This document shows positions 45,768-48,075 of a DNA stretch of 48,075 nucleotides, one piece after another. The stretch spans positions 1 through 48,075 of the forward strand of contig JANTGZ010000008.1 of the NCBI GenBank assembly GCA_024762675.1, read 5' to 3'. Source of the stretch: Thermodesulfobacteriota bacterium. GTDB taxonomy: Bacteria > Desulfobacterota > Anaeroferrophillalia > Anaeroferrophillales > Tharpellaceae. Below the pieces are notes generated by a model. That model was given only the letters and a program-made list of their open reading frames with translations. It was not told the origin of the DNA and ran no database searches. Made by a program: the position numbers and the translations under genes. Each line of letters begins with the position of its first letter. The first letter of the stretch is position 1.

Positions 45768-47984
45768 ATGATTAAACGAATGTGGAATTTGCTAATTGAC
45801 TTTATCCGCGATTTCGGCCACGAGGCCGCTCGCGGAACCCGTGAGCACTGGAAGGGTTTACTTATTTTTGCAGCGGTTTCTTTCTGCATCTTCATTTTGA
45901 TAATTGTCTTGCTGCTTAAAGCCACAGCTAATTATCAATTTTGCGCCATGTGTCATAACATGAACACCTACATTGAATCCTGGAAGCAGTCCTCGCATAA
46001 GGATGTGAGCTGCCTGGAGTGCCATTTTGAACCCGGCGTCTGGGGCGAACTCAAAGGCAAATGGAAGGCCCAAACCCATGTTGTCATGAAAATCACCGGC
46101 ACCGCTCCGCCCCGCCCGCATACTGTAATCAGTGACGCAAGTTGCCTGCGGGAGGGTTGCCACTCAACTGCAGGGCTCGAGGAAGGTACTGTAAACTTCA
46201 AGGGTGTGGCCTTCAGCCACGACACCCATTTAAGTGAGTTGCGACGTGGTAAAAAATTAAAGTGCGTCAGCTGTCACTCCCAAATTGTTCAGGGACAGCA
46301 CCTTACGGTTACCGAGACAACCTGCTTTAACTGTCATTTTTACGACAAAGAGAATCATCCGGAAATTGCAGATTGCCAAACTTGCCACACCGACTCAAAG
46401 GCTAAAATCTTTATTGATGCCAATGAAAATATGCCATTCGTTCACAAAGATTATCTCGACCGAGGCGTAAACTGTGAACAGTGCCATTTTGGCATCATTT
46501 ATGGTGACGGTCACGTCATGGACAACGTCTGTGTCCAATGCCACTCCGAACCCCACCTGCTCGAGGGTAGTTACAGCAGTGAAAAGATGCATTTCAGCCA
46601 TGTCACGGGGCACAAGGTCGAGTGCTTTCGCTGCCACTCCGGCATTGAGCACTATATCCCCCGAGAGAAGTCAAATAAATATCAGGAACGCCAAACCTTA
46701 TTGCGAACCAAAGCACTCAATTCTGGTCTGCATTACGACAGCAACTGCGCCAAATGCCATACTTTTGGCCAGCACACCATTATCCATCAGATGTACGCCG
46801 GCGAAGGTGGCATTGAGCACAAAGCCTCTCCGAGCCCCATGTATCAGGCTCATCTTGACTGTGCCGGCTGTCACCTTGCGATCTATGATGTCAACGGCGA
46901 ACCCCGCAAACTTAAACGCCAGGGATTCGACGAAATGATCAAATCCTGTTCTGAGTGCCATGGCCCTGGATACGACGATATGGCTAAGCACTGGAAAGAG
47001 GTCCTCGAACAGGAGTTGACTAAAACTGCCAAGACTCTACGCGACACTAACCAACTTCTCGCTAAAGGCGATTCAACCGATGCCATGCGGCTCTATGATA
47101 TTGCCCAGAAAAATTATACCTTTGTTAAAAACAGTCACGGTATCCATAACATCGATTTCGCTTTAAGCCTGCTGGCTGATTGTCGAACTCGCTGCGAGAA
47201 AGCCAAAACCATTATCAACCCAGCCTACCAGGCCGCCGCAATAACCTCACCTTCGGGCTGTACGGATCTGTGTCACAACTGTGTTGAGTGTATCGAAACC
47301 AAACCGGTACCTTTTGGCGAAGTCCAATTCCCACATGATGTTCATGTTGTCGATGAAGGACTTACCTGTCTGGAATGTCACAGCCCACGTGAACAACACG
47401 GCCAGACAATTCTCAAAAATTGTAAGGATTGTCACCATGGTTCGGGTATGGGTGCGGTTGAATGTGCCGACTGCCACACCGCTGCTTTCAATCTTTATAA
47501 AGGGCAGAATGCCTGCGATGAGATCAGCTGTGATGTCCGCGGGACCGCTAACTCCATGGCCGCAGATGTCAGTTGCAAAGACTGTCATATCCAGGTTGAA
47601 GAGGGCGAAAGCATGACTGACGAAGCCCTCAAACAGGCCTGTATCAGCTGCCATGATGACGATCCCACTTACGGAACCATGATTGATGAGTGGCGCCAGG
47701 AAGTTGAGGCTTTAGATATTAAAACCCTGAAGAATCAGCTCCAGCAAGTACAGAAATCGGTGCTTTCGGCTATCAGAAATGGTGACTACACCTATGACGC
47801 CCAGGATTTGGTCAACAATGCTGATAAAAACCTGAAGCAGCTTCTTAACGGCAACCCGATCCACAATCTTGAATTTGCTAAAGATTTGGCAGGTAAAGTT
47901 AAAACCTTAACCGACAAGGCTCGTAAACAGTTACAACGCCACAGCACTATCAAGACCTTGGGTGACAAGGAGTACAAATATTGA
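45768..47984 (+). CDS. NapC/NirT-type membrane-anchored multihaem c-type cytochrome (16 CXXCH plus CX4CH and CX3CH)
   Basis: N-terminal TM then FCAMCHNMNTYIESWKQSSHKDVSCLECHFEPG (NapC/NirT-like); 16 canonical CXXCH counted by eye, plus CLREGCH and CTDLCH. Confidence 0.93.
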   Translation: MIKRMWNLLIDFIRDFGHEAARGTREHWKGLLIFAAVSFCIFILIIVLLLKATANYQFCAMCHNMNTYIESWKQSSHKDVSCLECHFEPGVWGELKGKWKAQTHVVMKITGTAPPRPHTVISDASCLREGCHSTAGLEEGTVNFKGVAFSHDTHLSELRRGKKLKCVSCHSQIVQGQHLTVTETTCFNCHFYDKENHPEIADCQTCHTDSKAKIFIDANENMPFVHKDYLDRGVNCEQCHFGIIYGDGHVMDNVCVQCHSEPHLLEGSYSSEKMHFSHVTGHKVECFRCHSGIEHYIPREKSNKYQERQTLLRTKALNSGLHYDSNCAKCHTFGQHTIIHQMYAGEGGIEHKASPSPMYQAHLDCAGCHLAIYDVNGEPRKLKRQGFDEMIKSCSECHGPGYDDMAKHWKEVLEQELTKTAKTLRDTNQLLAKGDSTDAMRLYDIAQKNYTFVKNSHGIHNIDFALSLLADCRTRCEKAKTIINPAYQAAAITSPSGCTDLCHNCVECIETKPVPFGEVQFPHDVHVVDEGLTCLECHSPREQHGQTILKNCKDCHHGSGMGAVECADCHTAAFNLYKGQNACDEISCDVRGTANSMAADVSCKDCHIQVEEGESMTDEALKQACISCHDDDPTYGTMIDEWRQEVEALDIKTLKNQLQQVQKSVLSAIRNGDYTYDAQDLVNNADKNLKQLLNGNPIHNLEFAKDLAGKVKTLTDKARKQLQRHSTIKTLGDKEYKY

Positions 47985-48020
47985 TGCTTTTGATTCAATC
48001 AAATAGCTAAAGCATGTGAA

Positions 48021-48068
48021 AAAAAAGAGGGGGATGCGACATAATGTCGCATCCCCCTCTTTTTTTTT
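48021..48068 (+). terminator. Strong intrinsic terminator after the multihaem cytochrome gene
   Basis: AAAAAAGAGGGGGATGCGAC-ATAAT-GTCGCATCCCCCTCTTTTTTTT perfect stem and T run. Confidence 0.95.
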
Positions 48069-48075
48069 GAAGAGT

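Noticed and set aside
1-48075. Alternative genetic code with UGA as a sense codon
   Set aside because: UGA terminates several intact genes here (e.g. serA, nuoK, the multihaem cytochrome), so UGA is a normal stop outside the two candidate Sec sites.
1-48075. Many antisense and out-of-frame ORFs in the supplied track (e.g. 82..534 +, 3508..3966 -, 31842..32564 +, 46474..46938 +)
   Set aside because: They lie opposite or out of frame with well-supported genes and show no recognisable protein motifs.
1-48075. CRISPR arrays, tRNA or rRNA genes
   Set aside because: No regularly spaced direct repeats, tRNA cloverleaf signatures or rRNA-like conserved segments were noticed by eye; a tRNAscan/Infernal scan would be needed to exclude small RNAs.

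Overview
This 48-kb window looks chromosomal and comes from an anaerobic, probably desulfobacterotal/deltaproteobacterial, genome. The lineage is inferred from gene content only. The left 29 kb is mostly housekeeping: secA (partial), M23 peptidase, fapA-like, nadK, recN, a short argA-like GNAT, a diguanylate cyclase/histidine kinase/diguanylate cyclase cluster, a pcnB-like nucleotidyltransferase, mqnA, gmhA, a conserved unknown, proC, nadA, flavodoxin, rubrerythrin, a PaaI-like thioesterase, serA, a complete liv ABC transporter operon, an amidohydrolase, a thioesterase and ptsP. The right part is a 13-gene complex I-type operon on the minus strand (nuoA-B-C-D / two non-canonical genes / nuoH-I-J-K-L-M-N). 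A large NapC/NirT-anchored multihaem cytochrome is transcribed divergently from it. The main discovery is in this operon. (i) Canonical nuoE, nuoF and nuoG are absent. A GltD/SfrB-like NAD(P)H oxidoreductase and a NuoG-N-terminus/formate-dehydrogenase (SfrA/FdhA-like) subunit occupy their place. (ii) The FDH-like gene is split in the ORF track only by an in-frame TGA at the catalytic Sec position (ARL-U-HSSTVAGL), followed by a bSECIS-like hairpin. (iii) nuoB is also interrupted by an in-frame TGA, exactly at the first of the tandem cysteines that ligate cluster N2 (FGLA-U-CALEMMA), again with a suitable hairpin downstream. This points to a candidate selenocysteine-containing complex I with a Sec ligand at its terminal Fe-S cluster. 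Other notable items are a 129-bp MITE-like palindromic element inside the nuo operon, with an 18-nt match at the 5' end of the fapA-like ORF, and several strong hairpins. No tools were run; all hairpins and motifs were read by eye.
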